From Erythrocercus mccallii (lineage: Eukaryota > Chordata > Aves > Passeriformes > Dicruridae): 64,000 nucleotides of DNA. Positions within the stretch are counted from its first letter, which is position 1. Every line of letters starts with the position of its first letter. The stretch is taken from positions 722,496-786,495 of the forward strand of contig VZRG01000187.1 in NCBI GenBank assembly GCA_013397435.1, read 5' to 3'. This document shows, piece after piece, positions 27,295-40,878 of this stretch. The position numbers were made by a program, and so were the translations under genes. Under the pieces are notes generated by a model. The model saw only the letters and a list, made by a program, of their open reading frames with translations. It made no database searches and had not been told where the DNA came from.

Positions 27295-27660
27295 AAGAAA
27301 AGAGTTTTAGAGAATAATATGGAAAATATTATAACGCTATTATATAAATCAGTGGCACATCCTCACTTTGAATACTGTCTTCAATTTTGGTCACCTCATC
27401 CTTGAAAAAAGAAAGTAGAAATAGAACAAGTCCGGAGAATGGTAATAAAAATGATAAAAGTCAAAAGGATGGGAAATTTCTTGAGAAAAAAGAGAAAGAA
27501 CATAAGTATCAACTTGTCACTCAGGAAAGATACATCCTCATGGGACATTCATAGATATGGCACTTTGGGACATGGTTTAGTGTAGACTTGACAGTGTTAG
27601 GTTAGTGGTTGGACTTGATGATCTTAGAGGTCTTTAAAGAGTCTATGATATAAATCATAC
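27295..27660 (+). mobile_element. CR1 LINE fragment, plus strand, internally deleted
   Basis: The sequence around 27,370-27,440 (GAATACTGTCTTCAATTTTGG, then a diverged GTCCGGAGAATGG) corresponds to the CR1 consensus GAATACTGTGTTCAGTTTTGG and GTCCAGAGAAGGG. The 27,555-27,660 part (GGCACTTTGGGACATGG, then GGTTGGACTTGATGATCTTAG) is the standard CR1 3' UTR. The usual intervening sequence is shortened, so there has been an internal deletion. The 3' end lies at about 27,660, where the terminal TCTATGAT repeat is decayed. It is not coding. Confidence 0.75.
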
Positions 27661-27900
27661 TGAACTGAACGAACACTTTCCATAAACTTAGAACATATGC
27701 TGTTGTGTCAGACAATCTAGAAAATGTCCTTGGACTCCAGCAGTTTTGGAAAGCTCTGGGACCTGTCATGAATCAGATATTGCAGGTATTTTCCTCAGTG
27801 TAACCTGTTGTCTTAAGGAGCCACTGGAGGCCAATCTGACTCATGGACAGTGGATAGAACACAGAGCTACATAACAGAAACATTTGTTTTCCTTTGTTAA

Positions 27901-28265
27901 ATCATAGGATCATAGAGTGGTTAGAGTTGAAAGGGACCTTAAAGATCATCTAATTCTGATCCCACCACCATAAGCAGGGATACTTTCCATTAGAGCAGGT
28001 TACTCAGAGTCCCATATAACCTGGCTTTGAACATTTCCAAGGGTGGGGTGTCCCACATCTCTGGGCAACCTGTTCTAGTGCCTTACCACTGTTATAGTAA
28101 AGAGTTTCATCCTAATATCGAATCTAAACCTATTCTTTTTCATCTTAGGGCCATTGCCCCTTGTCCTGTCATTGCATGCACTTGTGAAACGTCCTTTTCC
28201 AGGAACTTGACTACATGCCAAACTCATTTTTTGAGTCTAACTTTTAGAAACTTCACTTTTCCCTA
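27901..28265 (-). mobile_element. CR1 LINE 3' end, minus strand
   Basis: It opens with ATCATAGGATCATAGAGTGG, the complement of the CR1 terminal repeat, then GAAAGGGACCTTAAAGATCATCTA, and continues through the CR1 3' UTR in order: ACCTGGCTTTGAACATTTCCA, CTGGGCAACCTGTTCTAGTGCC, then the CATTGCCCCTTGTCCTGTC block. It is 5'-truncated on the right. It faces the plus-strand CR1 ending at 27,660, so the two 3' ends point at each other across about 240 bp. Confidence 0.9.
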
Positions 28266-31087
28266 CCTTTCTCTTCTGAAAGGCATAGGTGGTTGAGAGG
28301 TACGAATCCATTGAATTGACTGGCAACTTTTTCAGTTAAATCACTCATCTTCCTTGAAAATGTGGCATGTGTCTATTAAAAGTCTCAGTCCCAAAAGACT
28401 TGCACAGTCTCCCTCACTTTGTGTGATGGGATCCCCAGGTTTCGTCAGTTCTACTTTGCCATCGCATCCTCACATACTTAAGCATGACTATAATATAAAA
28501 AACATTTTGTCCTCGAGATCTGTGAACTTAATTAGCAGCAAAGAAAACAATCTTTCCTATCCTGCAAGGTGAAGCAAAAAGGTATTGAATTTCAAATGGA
28601 TAAAAGGAATTGCTTTTCCAAACAATGTACAGCTAATTAATGGAACTTGCTATCACATGGTTAGTACTGAGAGAAAGAGCATCGTATTTGTAAAAGAGAA
28701 GTCATTTTTAGGCATAAAAGCAAATCCTCACACAAAACTCAGGTTGAATTAAATTCAGTAGAATTCATCATGCAGAAGATCAGATTAGATGATAATAATG
28801 GTTGCTCCTAGCCTTAAAAAATCTGAGTTTTACTAGCTGCTACTACACAATGATGTCTAATCATCCCAGTGGTTCATGGCATATGCCAATCAATAGGCAG
28901 TGTCAGGACAGCACCTTCACCCATGGTAAACCCTCACACTGGGCCTTCAGAGGGCCAGGAAAGTCTAGGAGGCTTTTCAAGCTGGAGGCTGTTACATCTC
29001 TTTCTAGGGTGGGACAAATCCTTTCTCCTCCAGCCCTATATGGGAACCCTGGTGGCATCAGTCATATTCATACTAGCATGGTGTGTCTGTCTGCAGGTCT
29101 GCAGAAAAAAACAGACCAAGTCCAACAAGGTCTTGGGTGAAAAAGGTTTGGAGGAAGGTGAAGAAATCAAAAGTCAATGGCTACAATTAACTGTATATTT
29201 TGACCTGTGTGACAGCACACACTGGAGTCCCAGTGCCCCATTACCCAGAGCAGCATTTGTTTCAGTGCCCCATCTAAATCTAGAATCACCCACAGGAATC
29301 TATGGAAACAGAAGGTCCATTCTCAGCTGCCCATGGTTGAGTTGTATAACTGAACCTTGGAAGGAGGACAACATTCCCCATGGACAATGGGGACTTTTTT
29401 ATACTTGAGATATCCTGAGTGGGAGGCAGAACCAGGAGATCTCATTTGTCCTTATTGCCTTATCTCACATTACCTTACTGTGGTGGGGCATGATAGATAA
29501 CTGATTCATCTCTGAACTGTTAAGAATGTGTTCATGCTGACAAGGTACCAAGGAAGTAGAGGCACTTTGCTATGATTGCACTTACCTATAACTTCAGTCA
29601 TCTTATGGGCCCCCAAAAAAGTCAAGGAGGATGTCTTCTAGTGAATAGCTGTGCTGGAGTCATTTCAGTTAAGGGAAGTTGTTCCACCCTTGTGGGTTGA
29701 AAAAGTTATCTATTGGGAGATAAAGAAAACAAAAAAAATTAAAAAGAGCAAATCAACTCTTACACTAGTGTTTTTATACCACCAAGGTGTACTTTTGTAT
29801 AAAGTCACAGAATACACATAAAGTAAGCACAAAATGCTCACGCAGTTGCTATTCCAGGATGTTTGTAATGGCAAGCTAGATTGTAAATTATTTCTTTGGA
29901 GGGCAGAAAGCACAGTGGAAATAATGTATATTATTCATAAAAATGATTGTCCTGTTCACTTGTATACCTCTGCAATTTATTCTGTAACAGGTTTTTACTT
30001 CCAAGAAATCACAAGCTAATGACATCTCAAACTTAAAAAAATCCACTTATTCACAACCTTGCCCCTGAGGGAATTCCTTCATGTTATCAGAAATTTTTCC
30101 AAAGATCATTAACAGATATTACAAACCAATTGAAATTGAGTATTTTCTTTGCAAATTACTTTTAACTTTAGAGCTATTGAAAAAAGACATTGAGTGATTT
30201 AATTTACTTAATCTGTCTATGAATTGCAGCTATGTGCATATCCTGTGATTGCATTTCCAACAAAAAGCATATATAACTATCCCTAATAGGGATATTTTTC
30301 TAAATTATCGTACAAGATCAGTAAGATCTCTGCAGATATTAATGTTTACTTTTTCATTTAGAAAATTGCACTCAAAAAAGAAATGGGTATCTTTATTCTG
30401 TTGTTATTTTAGAAATAATAGCACACTATAATACTTATTTTACCTGCTATTTTAATTAAAACTCTGATAATCATCATATCCTTTGAGGATATGTCCTACT
30501 GATTTTTCTGAAAAATCACTGTATTTTCATTAGGCTGTGAAGATGCTGCTTTAGAAACACCTTACACAGCAATGAGTATACCAAAAGAGATCCTCTATCT
30601 TGCTCCAGTCCAAAACAGCAAGCTAATCCAGAAGTGGAGGGCTGGAGAATGTATCTGATTCTGTACCTCATTGCCTTAAACTCCTCCTAGTTTCAGCACC
30701 ACGTCTGCAGGAAGTACGAAAAATCTCTCCCCCCATTAATATTTAGCATGCAGCTTCCTACCTAAGGTTCCTGTTCTCTTTGTAGATATAAGGGCTAGAA
30801 GCCCCTGAAGCTTGGGTGGAGTTTGAAGTTATTACCTTTGAATTACAGTGAACACAACTGCTGGACTTTGTGTACTGCTCAGTCCTGATTATGTGTTACA
30901 TGTGCTTTACCAGGACACTCTTGGTAGACATATGGGTGAAGCAGTGGATAGTTTGAGGAGGTGAATCAGGATTAACTGCTGGGAAGTTCAACTTAGGTGA
31001 GCTGGTGACGGATCAAGAGGCATAAGCAGAAAAATGGTTTTAGATGTCTTAAGAACTTTCTTATCAAAAATTCAGAGGTTGTGTAGA

Positions 31088-31118
31088 TTGGACTTGGACT
31101 TGGAACTTGGACTTGGAC
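31088..31118. repeat. Hexamer-type repeat (GGACTT)n, interrupted
   Basis: Five copies of a GACTTG/GGACTT unit, one shortened by a base, in a 31-bp run. Confidence 0.8.
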
Positions 31119-34100
31119 ATCTACATCCCACGAGTCTCAGTCAGCCCCTTTTGTGGCCTTGGGCCCAAAGATGGCTATTCAGAGAACCCAGATTTTTCAC
31201 AGCAAGTAGGTGCAAATAGGTTCTTTGAGTTGTGGGAGAAATGTCCAGGAAGGGTGAGAGAGAAATTGCAGGTAGTAGCACCTTCCTTGGATAGTCTGCA
31301 TATTCCTATCAGCTGGGTCAGAGGTCTGCAACCAGTCTAAAAACTTCTCCATTTCTAGTACTATTGAACTCTCATTCTCTTGCTGTTTTCCTTTCCTGAG
31401 TTACAACAGACAGATCTCACAATTAAAAGAATTGCTTTTTTTCACAGTGCATCAAAATACGTGGAGTCAGTTCAGCTCTGTCAAGAGCTGAAAAAATTAC
31501 TCCCTGAGCTACCTGTAAATATTAAGAAAACATAAATCTTTACAAAGGTCCCATGCCATTAGCTTGGCAACTTGTTCCTGCCACCATCCTATGGAGGTAG
31601 ATAGGCATGAAAAAGAAGAGTTACTGGCTGCTACTGAGCAATTAATATCCGGACAGGTTGCTGTCCTGGTTTTAATCCACGCTGCACTCAGATAAGTGCA
31701 AAGGGAGGATAGCATGCCCTTTTTCCCTAATAAAATTGCAGCCTCTCATTCCTGCTCTTCATTCATCTCCATGACCTGCTCAAGACACTTTTCTAGTCAT
31801 TGTCCAAACCTCTAGTTTACAGCCATAATAGCACTGAGACTGTCAGTAGCTGTCTCTGTGAAATCCAACTGCTTTTCAGGATTCCCAGCTTTTAGATGTG
31901 TTTCCCTCACCCTTCTGCCGCACACTTGCCACTGGCATTACAGTGTCAGATCAGATGGCACACATAGAAAGCCAGAACCCCAACACATTTGTTAGTGGCT
32001 TTTGCTTCTCTTAGAAGTGCAATGTATTGTACATATCCAGCTTCAAGGACAAGTCAGTTCAGCACTCCATCTTCCCTGTTTTCCGTCCCTGCCGTTCCCC
32101 TCACAGGAGTCTTGTGTCCTTTGTGCTTTACTACAGCCACCCACCCGCCTGGTGCTCCTCTACTTGGAGACTAGTGACAAAAGCCACCAGAGCGTGCCTC
32201 TGCCAGGGATGACCTGGACTTTCCACCTGCCAGCATTGGGCACCGTGCCATCAGCTGCCAAACTGGCACAGCTCCACTGGCTGCAGCAGCTGAGAGTTTC
32301 TGCTGTCACTCAGCCCAGGACATCTCCACGGAGTCTGATAACACATCTGCTAATTAATGCCAGTTGTGAACATTGGTCAGATCCTCAACTGGGTTAAATT
32401 GAAACGGGTCCATTTAAGCCTGTGACAATTAGCAGCAGCTTAGAGCTGACACGACAGTTTTCTCTATAATGTGAATATATATCTTGTTCAAAGTGAGGAA
32501 AACCCACCAACAAATTGTATAAAAACTACTACTACTATTTCGGAAAATGAAATGAGTGTTAGTAACTCCCAGTCCAGGACAAATTACAATGGTGGCAAGA
32601 AGTGATAGCCCTAGCTATGTTAATAACTCTCTGAACTATCCAAGCTCTTTATAATAAAAATAATTAATAATAATAGATGTGCTTCTGGACACATTCACCC
32701 TTCTGTAAAGAAAGCCCAATGAGTCTGTCTTTTAAAAAACAGATTATCTGAAAATTTAAATGTGATTCTATTGACTTGTAAGCATAGTGCTTTACATTTT
32801 AACAATAGAACAGATCAAATCTATTCTTGAATTCAGTTTTTGAAACTTGTAAAGCAACATCAGTAAGTGAAAAGGAACAGTTCAAGAATTTTCTTTTTGT
32901 TTTGTTTCTGCCGTTTGTCAAAATTTTATTTCAGTTAATACTTCCACCCTGTTAGGTTGTACCATGAGTTCTCTTAACCATAACAAGCAGAGTTGTAGAA
33001 GGTATTAAATCTTAAACAGAGGTAAGTAAGGTACTCCTGGAAATAAAGCAAAAGTTTGATAGGTTGTGTCAGAAGCAGCTGCGTTTATTATTATAATTTA
33101 TTATTTGTTAAGCACTGACAATGTGCTCAGTTCTGCTGATTAAGTTTTTCTGAGCAAGTTCTACTGATTATTTTCTCAGGACAACACACTGTACTACAAA
33201 GCAGATATGTGACAGCTATCAAGAATTTTGCTTTCAAGACTCACTTAGCAAAACAATTACATGCCAGTTATGCAGGTTTTATGGAAAAAAAGAGAGAAAA
33301 TGCATAAAATGAGTAAATATCATGACTTTTGTGTTCACTAATTTTCCTACTCCAGATCTCTCACTTCAGCACTGTCTGACAATCTCAAAGTTACAGTGAG
33401 ATTTGAAGAAGATCTAAAGCCCCATCCCTGCTTATATTCAGTTATAAGCATCATGTTATATTAGAGGCAAGCATGCAGGCTGTATTGTTAGAATCTGTCT
33501 TTGGATCTGGGACTCACTCTCCAGCAAGGGCAGAGATGGCTGAATGGGGCCAGTCTGAGACAGACAAAAATCAGAACAACTCCAGACTCACACATACATT
33601 TCCTTCATGCCACAAAGCAGATCACACAGAGCTAGCCCATGCTCTACCCATAGATGGTGATGTGACCTTTGGGGTGCAGGTACCTCAGGGGAGCCTTCTG
33701 GTCTCAGGATCCTAGGCTCTAAGGATCGTTTTTCTAACAGGTCTATTGTTAAGTTTCTCTAGCCTGAGCTATAGGCACATTTTTGCATCTAGGAGCCAGG
33801 GATGTTGGATTTCTGCTGGTCTAGAGGCATTGTGGATATTCTATTCCTGTGCCTGGTTTATACCTACTTTAGTACGTAAAGAAATCACAGTTTCTTCCTC
33901 CACCTTTACCCTCAGATTATTTCTGTATAGTTTACCTCCAGGGTGGAAGATTCCCCAAAACAGGCATTTGATGGCAAAATAATGTCCATGCATCTGTGTA
34001 TGCACAGCAAGGGACATGGCTGAGGTCTGCTCTAAGAATCTCTGGCCAAATTTGCGTGTCAGGAGGGTGCCAAACAGTCATTGTCCCTTGCCCCAGCCCA

Positions 34101-34231
34101 GCAACACCTAGGCTTTCAAACCACAGCACCGACAGAATTCCAGCTGTGCAGATGTTCTTAGAAGAAAAACTCCCTTTTGTCTGCTTCTATCCTTTAGCTT
34201 GCACATTTCCCTAAATCCTGCCAGCATGCTC

Positions 34232-34255
34232 TTTTTTTTTTTTTTTTTTTTTTTT
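34232..34255. repeat. Poly-T tract, 24 T
   Basis: An uninterrupted T24 run. There is no recognisable retrocopy on its 5' (minus-strand) side, so it is best read as a homopolymer rather than the tail of a processed gene. Confidence 0.9.
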
Positions 34256-36679
34256 GGTGACTGACAGAGAAGTGCGTTCTTATATAAATCTTTTGTGTGA
34301 AGATCAAACTGCGTGCATGTAGAATTATTTTTTTTTAGGGGAAAATCTGCCCTAAAATAATCATTCCATGTTATCCTCACGGAGTGTCTGCACTGCCTTT
34401 TAAAATGCATCCAAGGCCACCCTCAAGAGCAGACTTAACTCTGTCAGGTGGCGGGCTGCAGCTGAAGTCTCCATGTACGCAGGAAGGGCAGAGCATGGGC
34501 AGCCCAGGGCAAGACTGGGGTCAGGAGCAATGCAGCTGGAAGGGACCGTAATCTGAGTTGCTCCTTGTAGACAATGTCAGCCTTTGTACTGATAGAAACT
34601 TGTGGGGCAACTCGGGAGCCGAGCTGGGTCATGTGAAAAAGGTGTTTCTTTACCTAGACAGCTTGGACTCCTCAAGCATCCAGCTGACAGACCCTGAGGT
34701 TTCAGTCAAATCTTGTAAGTTAACATTAGTTTACTAATAGACCAAGGAGTAGAGGATTTGGTTAAGAAAACATAGCCTTTCATTCACAAACTCAAAAACC
34801 CTTGTAATGGAGAGGAGAATCAGCAAAAATGATCAACTGATAACAGTACTATTGGGAAATTCTTTTTAAAAAAAAATACTAAAGAAGATAGCCCCAAATG
34901 GCAGTACAACAGCAGTTTTAGGGTCAATTTCAGTGCTGCTTTGTGTTTCATTATTTACAATTTAATTACCCGCTAGAAAAAAAATCAGGTGTTTGGCATA
35001 GTGAAGTCCCCATGTGTGACACCAAGCAGTAGTACAACTCACTGTAGCAGCTTATCTTTGGGAAGCCTCCTTCTCTCCCTTTTTCACTATTTCTCTTCAT
35101 TTTCTTCCTTCTCATGTTCCCAGTTTCCTTAAATACAATATAGTCAGAGTTTTACATTTAGCTCTAATTTTTCCCAGAAGGGACAGTCCTTAAAAAGCAG
35201 CACAAGTTCTTTTACTCAGGACCATAAAAATGGACTTGCACTCCAGAACCAATTCCATAAATATAAAAACATTCTACCTGTGCCCATCCCCCAGCAAAGC
35301 TTTTGCCAAAACTGGAACAAAAGCCTAATCAAGCCTTTATTAAAATGGAGAAAAATCAACTTCCTTTCACTCCCCCATTCATTTTCCACCACTGTGATTT
35401 TCTAAATTTTAGGTGGGGCAGTGACCAAGAACTGCAGGGCCAAAAGTGGCTGGATGTGCCATATTCCTGGCCCAAATGGAAGCAGGAAATACTAAACATC
35501 TTGCATGGAAACCTGTTCTCATCAGGTTTATAGCCCAGCTTTTTTCATCAAAAGCAGTGAGGATAGTACACAGTTCAGAAATGCATCCAAGCATATGGGA
35601 GTCTCTCTACACTAATCTTCCTTTTGAGCTTCATCCAGCACTAAATCAGAGCCACACCGGAGAGAGAAATAATGCAATAACTTGTGGAAAATACATGGCT
35701 CCTCTCTATTAGTGTATGGAAAATCAAACATGACTCACTTTCCTCCTTAAAAATTGTTGGAGGAATATTAACAGCATAAAGCATGACAGAGACTCGAAAA
35801 GAACAAAAGTCAGATACCTTTTAAATTTGCCTGCCCTAGGACTATACATGCCCATGCACTGCCGGCTACATGTGCAGGGCAGTCTTTGCTGGGACAGCAC
35901 CAGCAACCTTGGAAGAGTAATACAATAGTGGCACAGGACAAAACTCACCCTAGAGGCTAAGAAAACACCTTTGTGCAGAGTTAACCTGCACCATGCTCAC
36001 AGCATTGCAACTGCAGCCACCACTTCAAGAGGTACCTTGAGACCATTGCTGCTGGAATTCTGGGGAAGAAGGGCTGCACAATCTTATTTTCCCAGATGGA
36101 ATACAGGATTCTCTGTCTGAGGGAGAAAAAGGGCTTTGCTGAGCTCATCCACGGACAAGAGGGCCCTATGGCTGCACAAAGGCCTGAAGAGCACGCTGTC
36201 AGTGCTGCCTTACTTGTGGGAGCAGAATAGGCAGAGTGGTGACACCTCACTCTCCATCACAACTTCTGGCCTCACCTACTGAAATCAAAAACAACAGAAA
36301 AAGCAGTAAGAGGACATCTACACCGATCTTCTCGAGATGCTGCAGCAGGGAAGCACAGGCTGACCAGGGTTCAAGCCCTTCACTCTTTTTTCTGTATGTC
36401 AAAAGTAAAAAAAAAAATTCAAAGATGTACAACCATGATCCACAGGCTCCAAACATCACTCTCTGGACCTCAGGCAGGTGACCGAAAGAAAGGTTTTTAA
36501 CAGAGCTTGCTTCAGGAGTGCTGATGTGTAAGGGAGCTGAAAAAAAGCTGTCAGCTGACAAAATGATGTGGGTAGTTAAGGATACAAGTTAGGAGAGGGA
36601 TTGGCTATGTAATTAGCAACAAAAAAAATAAATGCAGTTCCAAGCACACAAGCAGGTACACATGCAGAGTCAACTTAGA

Positions 36680-36740
36680 ACTTGTAAACAGCCTATTGTT
36701 TCCATACATAAGGACTTGAAAACAGCCTATTGTTTCCATA
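36680..36740. repeat. Two-copy tandem duplication, 34-bp period
   Basis: The 27-bp core ACTTG(T/A)AAACAGCCTATTG plus TTTCCATA is present at 36,680-36,706 and 36,714-36,740, with a single difference and a seven-base spacer, giving a 34-bp period. Near identity indicates a recent local duplication. Confidence 0.9.
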
Positions 36741-36930
36741 AACAAACATCTTCAAACTAGAATTTTCTTGATCACATTTATTGCTTTCTCTTGATTAAAA
36801 CTGAGAGAAGTCCTTTTTTTTGTTCTTCTAAAATAAAGAAATCAGAATTTGACTTCCTGTTCTTGAAAATTATTGACCAGAATATTGTTTGGCATAACTC
36901 ATCCTCACTATGGTAGAATAATAGTTATCA

Positions 36931-37170
36931 AAGAATTATAGAATTGCAGAATTGTTTAGGTTGAAGGGACTTCAAAGACCATCTTCAAAGTCCAACCCCT
37001 CTGCCATGCACAGGGACAGCTTCCACAAGACCATCTAACTCAGCCTTAAACAATTCCAGCGATGGGGTATTCACAGCTTCTCTGGACAATCTGTTTCAGT
37101 GCCTCACTAGCTTCTTTGTGAAGGATTTCTTCCTAATATCTAGTCTAAACATACCCTCTCTTGGTTTAAA
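36931..37170 (-). mobile_element. CR1 LINE 3' end, minus strand, diverged
   Basis: AAGAATTATAGAATTGCAGAATTG is the decayed CR1 terminal repeat. It is followed by GGTTGAAGGGACTTCAAAGACC, CCAACCCCTCTGCCATGCACAG, GGGGTATTCACAGCTTCTCTGG and TTTCTTCCTAATATCTAGTCTAAA, all in CR1 order on the complementary strand. It is 5'-truncated on the right at about 37,170. Confidence 0.9.
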
Positions 37171-37585
37171 ACTAAATTGCCATCTACAAAGCAGAGCATC
37201 TTTACCGAAGCTTAAGATTTTCTCCCATATGCTGTTTCTTTAGAAGAACTTGACTTTCTCTTGTTCTTTTTTTTTCTTTTTTTTCACAATATGCATCTGG
37301 TTTAAGGTGAATTTTTCTTTCCCAGCATATGGAGCTGCATGATTATGATGATTTAGATTTATTTTAAATCACAGCCTATTAAATGGAAAAATAAATGCTA
37401 ATATGTTGATATGGTTTACTTCTGAATGAACTATTGATATGAATGAGTAATTTCTTCTATCATAATTATTCCTTATTAAATAAATATATTTTGAATTACA
37501 GATCCTTGATTAAGAAATCACATTTTTGTCTGAAAATTTTGTCCCTGATGCTTGTATAAGATATACCTTACATTACTCTATGGAT

Positions 37586-37606
37586 AAAAAAAAAAAAAAA
37601 AAAAAA
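37586..37606. repeat. Poly-A tract, 21 A
   Basis: An uninterrupted A21 run with no recognisable transcript upstream. Confidence 0.9.
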
Positions 37607-40600
37607 GTGAAATTATTCTATTTTTTATCTTTTCCTTTGCTCTGTGAATTTGGCAGTGCTTTGTGCATATTCCCTTTCACTGCTTCTCTCCTCTAATCAG
37701 TTAAGTGAGGCTCTTTCCCCTCTGTTGTTTGTGTGGATCTGTCACATAGCACCTAGAGACAGAAAAAAACATTTTAAATAGGAAAATGCAAAACACAAAA
37801 ACTAAAGGATTGAGGATCAGATACCTGAAACTCCTCTCAACATTTTCTTTCAAGCTGAGCACGTTTCAGATTAATGGTGACTCTTTAACATAAATAATGA
37901 TCTAATGAAATAAATATGAAACTGAAAGAATCATAAAAAGAATTTTACATTTAAGAATGCCATCTGTGTAACACTTAGCCTAACAATGAAATCATTTCAG
38001 TGCCAAAACAGCTCACTCTGCTTCCAGCACAAGTTACAGGAGAGGGTAATGGCTTTGCAAAATGGCATAAAAGTCTGAGTTCAATCACAGAAGGAACACC
38101 TGGGTTCAAACTCACTCTGCTTCACACAGACAATGGATCTCACACATGAGTTTCAAACTCACCCCTGCCAACATTTCCACCTTGAGTCATCACAAATTTT
38201 TCACAAAGTTGATGATTTTTATTGCAAAGAAATTTAGATACCAGAGGAGAAGATTTTGTGGGTCAGTGTGAGAAGATCTTGCAACAACTATTACACCGAT
38301 TCTCTGCTTTCCAGCTGTGGAATCCAGAGTCAGTATTGTCTGACTGAAGTGCACAGGACTCAGAAACAAGACCCTGTTTAACTATATCTGTAGCAAGAGA
38401 AACTCCCTCATAATGAACTTAGGAGTTAACACCAGATCAATTATTAGTTTTTAGGACTAGTGTCCTAAACTACGTGTCTGTCTGGGCACACACTGGGAAG
38501 CTCTGTGTTGCAGAATGGAGATGCTGTTTTTGTGAACAGGGAAGCCAAGTCCTTGCCATGTGCAAGGCAGCACAGCAGAGCCATGCAGAACACAATGGAG
38601 ATTGTTTGTTTATACCAGCCGAAGAGAAGGGAACATATTTGTTTTGAGTGAGCTGTGTTAGAATACATATTGTTGTGTATGCCCAGGCCTCATTACACCA
38701 TGCTAGTCTTCAATATGGATCAGATCCTAAAACTGCTCGACATACTGAAATAAATGTGAGTTCTACCCACAGAACATCTCCAGACTTAGGCCTCATGTCT
38801 GTCAATGTCATCTCAAAAAAACAAATGTTCAAAGAAGAAAAACAACAAAAGTATCTTAGAGACTGTGGAGGATGCTCACGTGTGGTAGATGCCATTCAAG
38901 GGTATGCTAGGGAATTACTCGGAGAGAGAGAAATTCACATACCAAGACTAGAGAAAAGAATGGGCCTGAAAAAAAGGAGATAGAATTAAGTTCCACTGAA
39001 AAAAATATTTCTTATTTGTATTTCAGAAGTTACTCTGAAAGTAAAGGAAAATTCTTCCTTCACATCAGCAATGTGGCCACACTAACATCTCCTCAGGCAA
39101 AGGTGGTCACAGCTCAAATTTTGCTTAAAGATATAATCATGAGGGCATTCACAGAGGAAGAGTCAAAGCGCTGTTCAACAAACAACCTGAAGTGCTATAT
39201 GCTGTATTCATATAAGGAAAGGTATGAGCCAAGGGAGAGAGATATTCAACTACAATCAAAGAGGATCTAAGCCTAACTGAGCATTCACATGACAGTTGGG
39301 ATCATTTCGGATCCCTTCCAATGAAGATAAAATAGCTTCAAAAGCAGAGAGGGTTTTTTTCTTTCTTTAAGGATGAAAACACATCATTAGTCAAATTTAC
39401 TCTGAACTTCCACCTCCTCATGTTGATTTGTACTCAGGTTCAGTAAACATATCTTTCCATCAAGGTAAATAAATGTAAAAGCCCATCAGTAACTTAATTG
39501 CTTAACGATGGATTCAGTGTGGGGTGTAACACAGTTTCTGACTATACTGTTGATGTTAACGACCTCTCAAAAACACCTATTATGCAGCCTGGCAGTAAAA
39601 AAAAATCTGTTCCTTCTTGAAAATCTGCTTATAAAAATTCAACCATTTTTTCCTGATGTTGGGGAGGGAGTGGAAACCTCTGAGGACAATTTTTCAGGTG
39701 GACTAATCTACAATGGAGTTTGTCCATTTGAGATGCCATCCTTTGTGGGCCTGCATGGCCCAGGGAAATTAGGCTCTAGAGAAGTGGGGAGTCCACAGTG
39801 AGGGCAAAAGCTACACAGCCCAGAGAAAACATCTGCAAGTTAAAATGTGCATGGTCCTGAGCAAGACCATTCGCTGGGAGGGGCGGAGGGCTCAGTCCAC
39901 AGATGCCAGGCAGGAGTCTGATCCCACATGCATAGTACACACCTAGGGACATCTGGGAATGTGCCCTCCTCCTCTGTCCTTGCATACCTAGAGCCCTGGA
40001 CTGAGGACCCATGGGAGAAAGCAGTTGCTCCCATTAAAACCAAACTGCTTAATAGAGGTGAAGGCAAAATCAGCTCTCCAGTGAGAGAACAGTGAGAAAG
40101 GAGAGTATGCCAAGCATCTGAGAGTGAAATCTGGCTCACGGTGGGCAGGCAGGCACAGTGCAGAGGAACAGCTGCCAGCCTGACATGATGGATCAGAAAA
40201 GCTACTAAGGAGCTGTGAGAGTCCAGGCAATTGAAACAAAGCAAAACATGAAAAGGCAATAGGTCAGACCTTCTTTGCAATCTATCAATTAAACCAGCAT
40301 CCACTTCTAAAGGAGTAAGATGTCCTAAGCAGTAGACAGCACATGATTGCTACTGTGATGGAGGGACAAGCTTACCAAAAGTAATTAATAATAATAATTA
40401 CTAGTAGTGCTAATAATTTAGTTGAAGTCATTCTATAGTGAACCCCTCTGAGGAAATAGCATGGTTGGGCATTTTGGCTTAATTCTATAGTCCCATACCA
40501 GCTTTACTCAGCCTGTTGGAAAACAAAGGTGTTTTCGAATCCGTCCATTACATGGGAGGCTTGTGCCAAAATCTTGCCCCCCTTCAGTTAGGTAGCAGTG

Positions 40601-40840
40601 CTGAGTGCCACAGCGTTGACTTCAGTTGCTATCTCCAGAACCATGAGGCTTTCAGAAACATTCATTTCTGCTGGCATCACTCAACAGCTCATTGTTAGGA
40701 TTTGTTCTCATTGGCATGTATGAACTGAGACTGATATACAGGGTGATCCAGAGTGACAGCCTTCAGCCCCAAAAGTGGCTACCTGCTTCCCCTAGAGTCC
40801 AGGGACTCACACTTGACTCAGAAGGATATATGCAAAAATT

Positions 40841-40878
40841 ATCTTTCCTCTCTCGTGTTATCTTTCCTTGCTCGTGTT
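40841..40878. repeat. Two-copy tandem repeat, 19-bp unit
   Basis: The unit ATCTTTCCT(C/T)(T/G)CTCGTGTT occurs twice head to tail with two differences. Confidence 0.85.

Larger units (their letters stand above)
28266..36679. other. Noncoding DNA, no gene seen
   Basis: This is mixed-composition unique DNA. The 28,869-29,408 open frame of 179 codons is the longest outside the CpG islands, but it has no recognisable domain, signal or splice context. The 32,050-32,400 interval is locally GC-rich without a recognisable product. Small repeats are listed separately. Confidence 0.65.

Noticed and set aside
28869..29408. 179-codon open frame on the plus strand
   Set aside because: It has no recognisable domain, no splice signals around it, and a mixed composition interrupted by low-complexity pieces. 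An open frame of this length can occur by chance in 64 kb.
34232..34255. Tail of a minus-strand processed pseudogene
   Set aside because: No cDNA-like sequence precedes the tract on the minus strand and no target-site duplication is visible.
39840..40304. 154-codon minus-strand open frame
   Set aside because: Leu/Ser/Pro-rich sequence without domain, signal peptide or splice context that I could defend.
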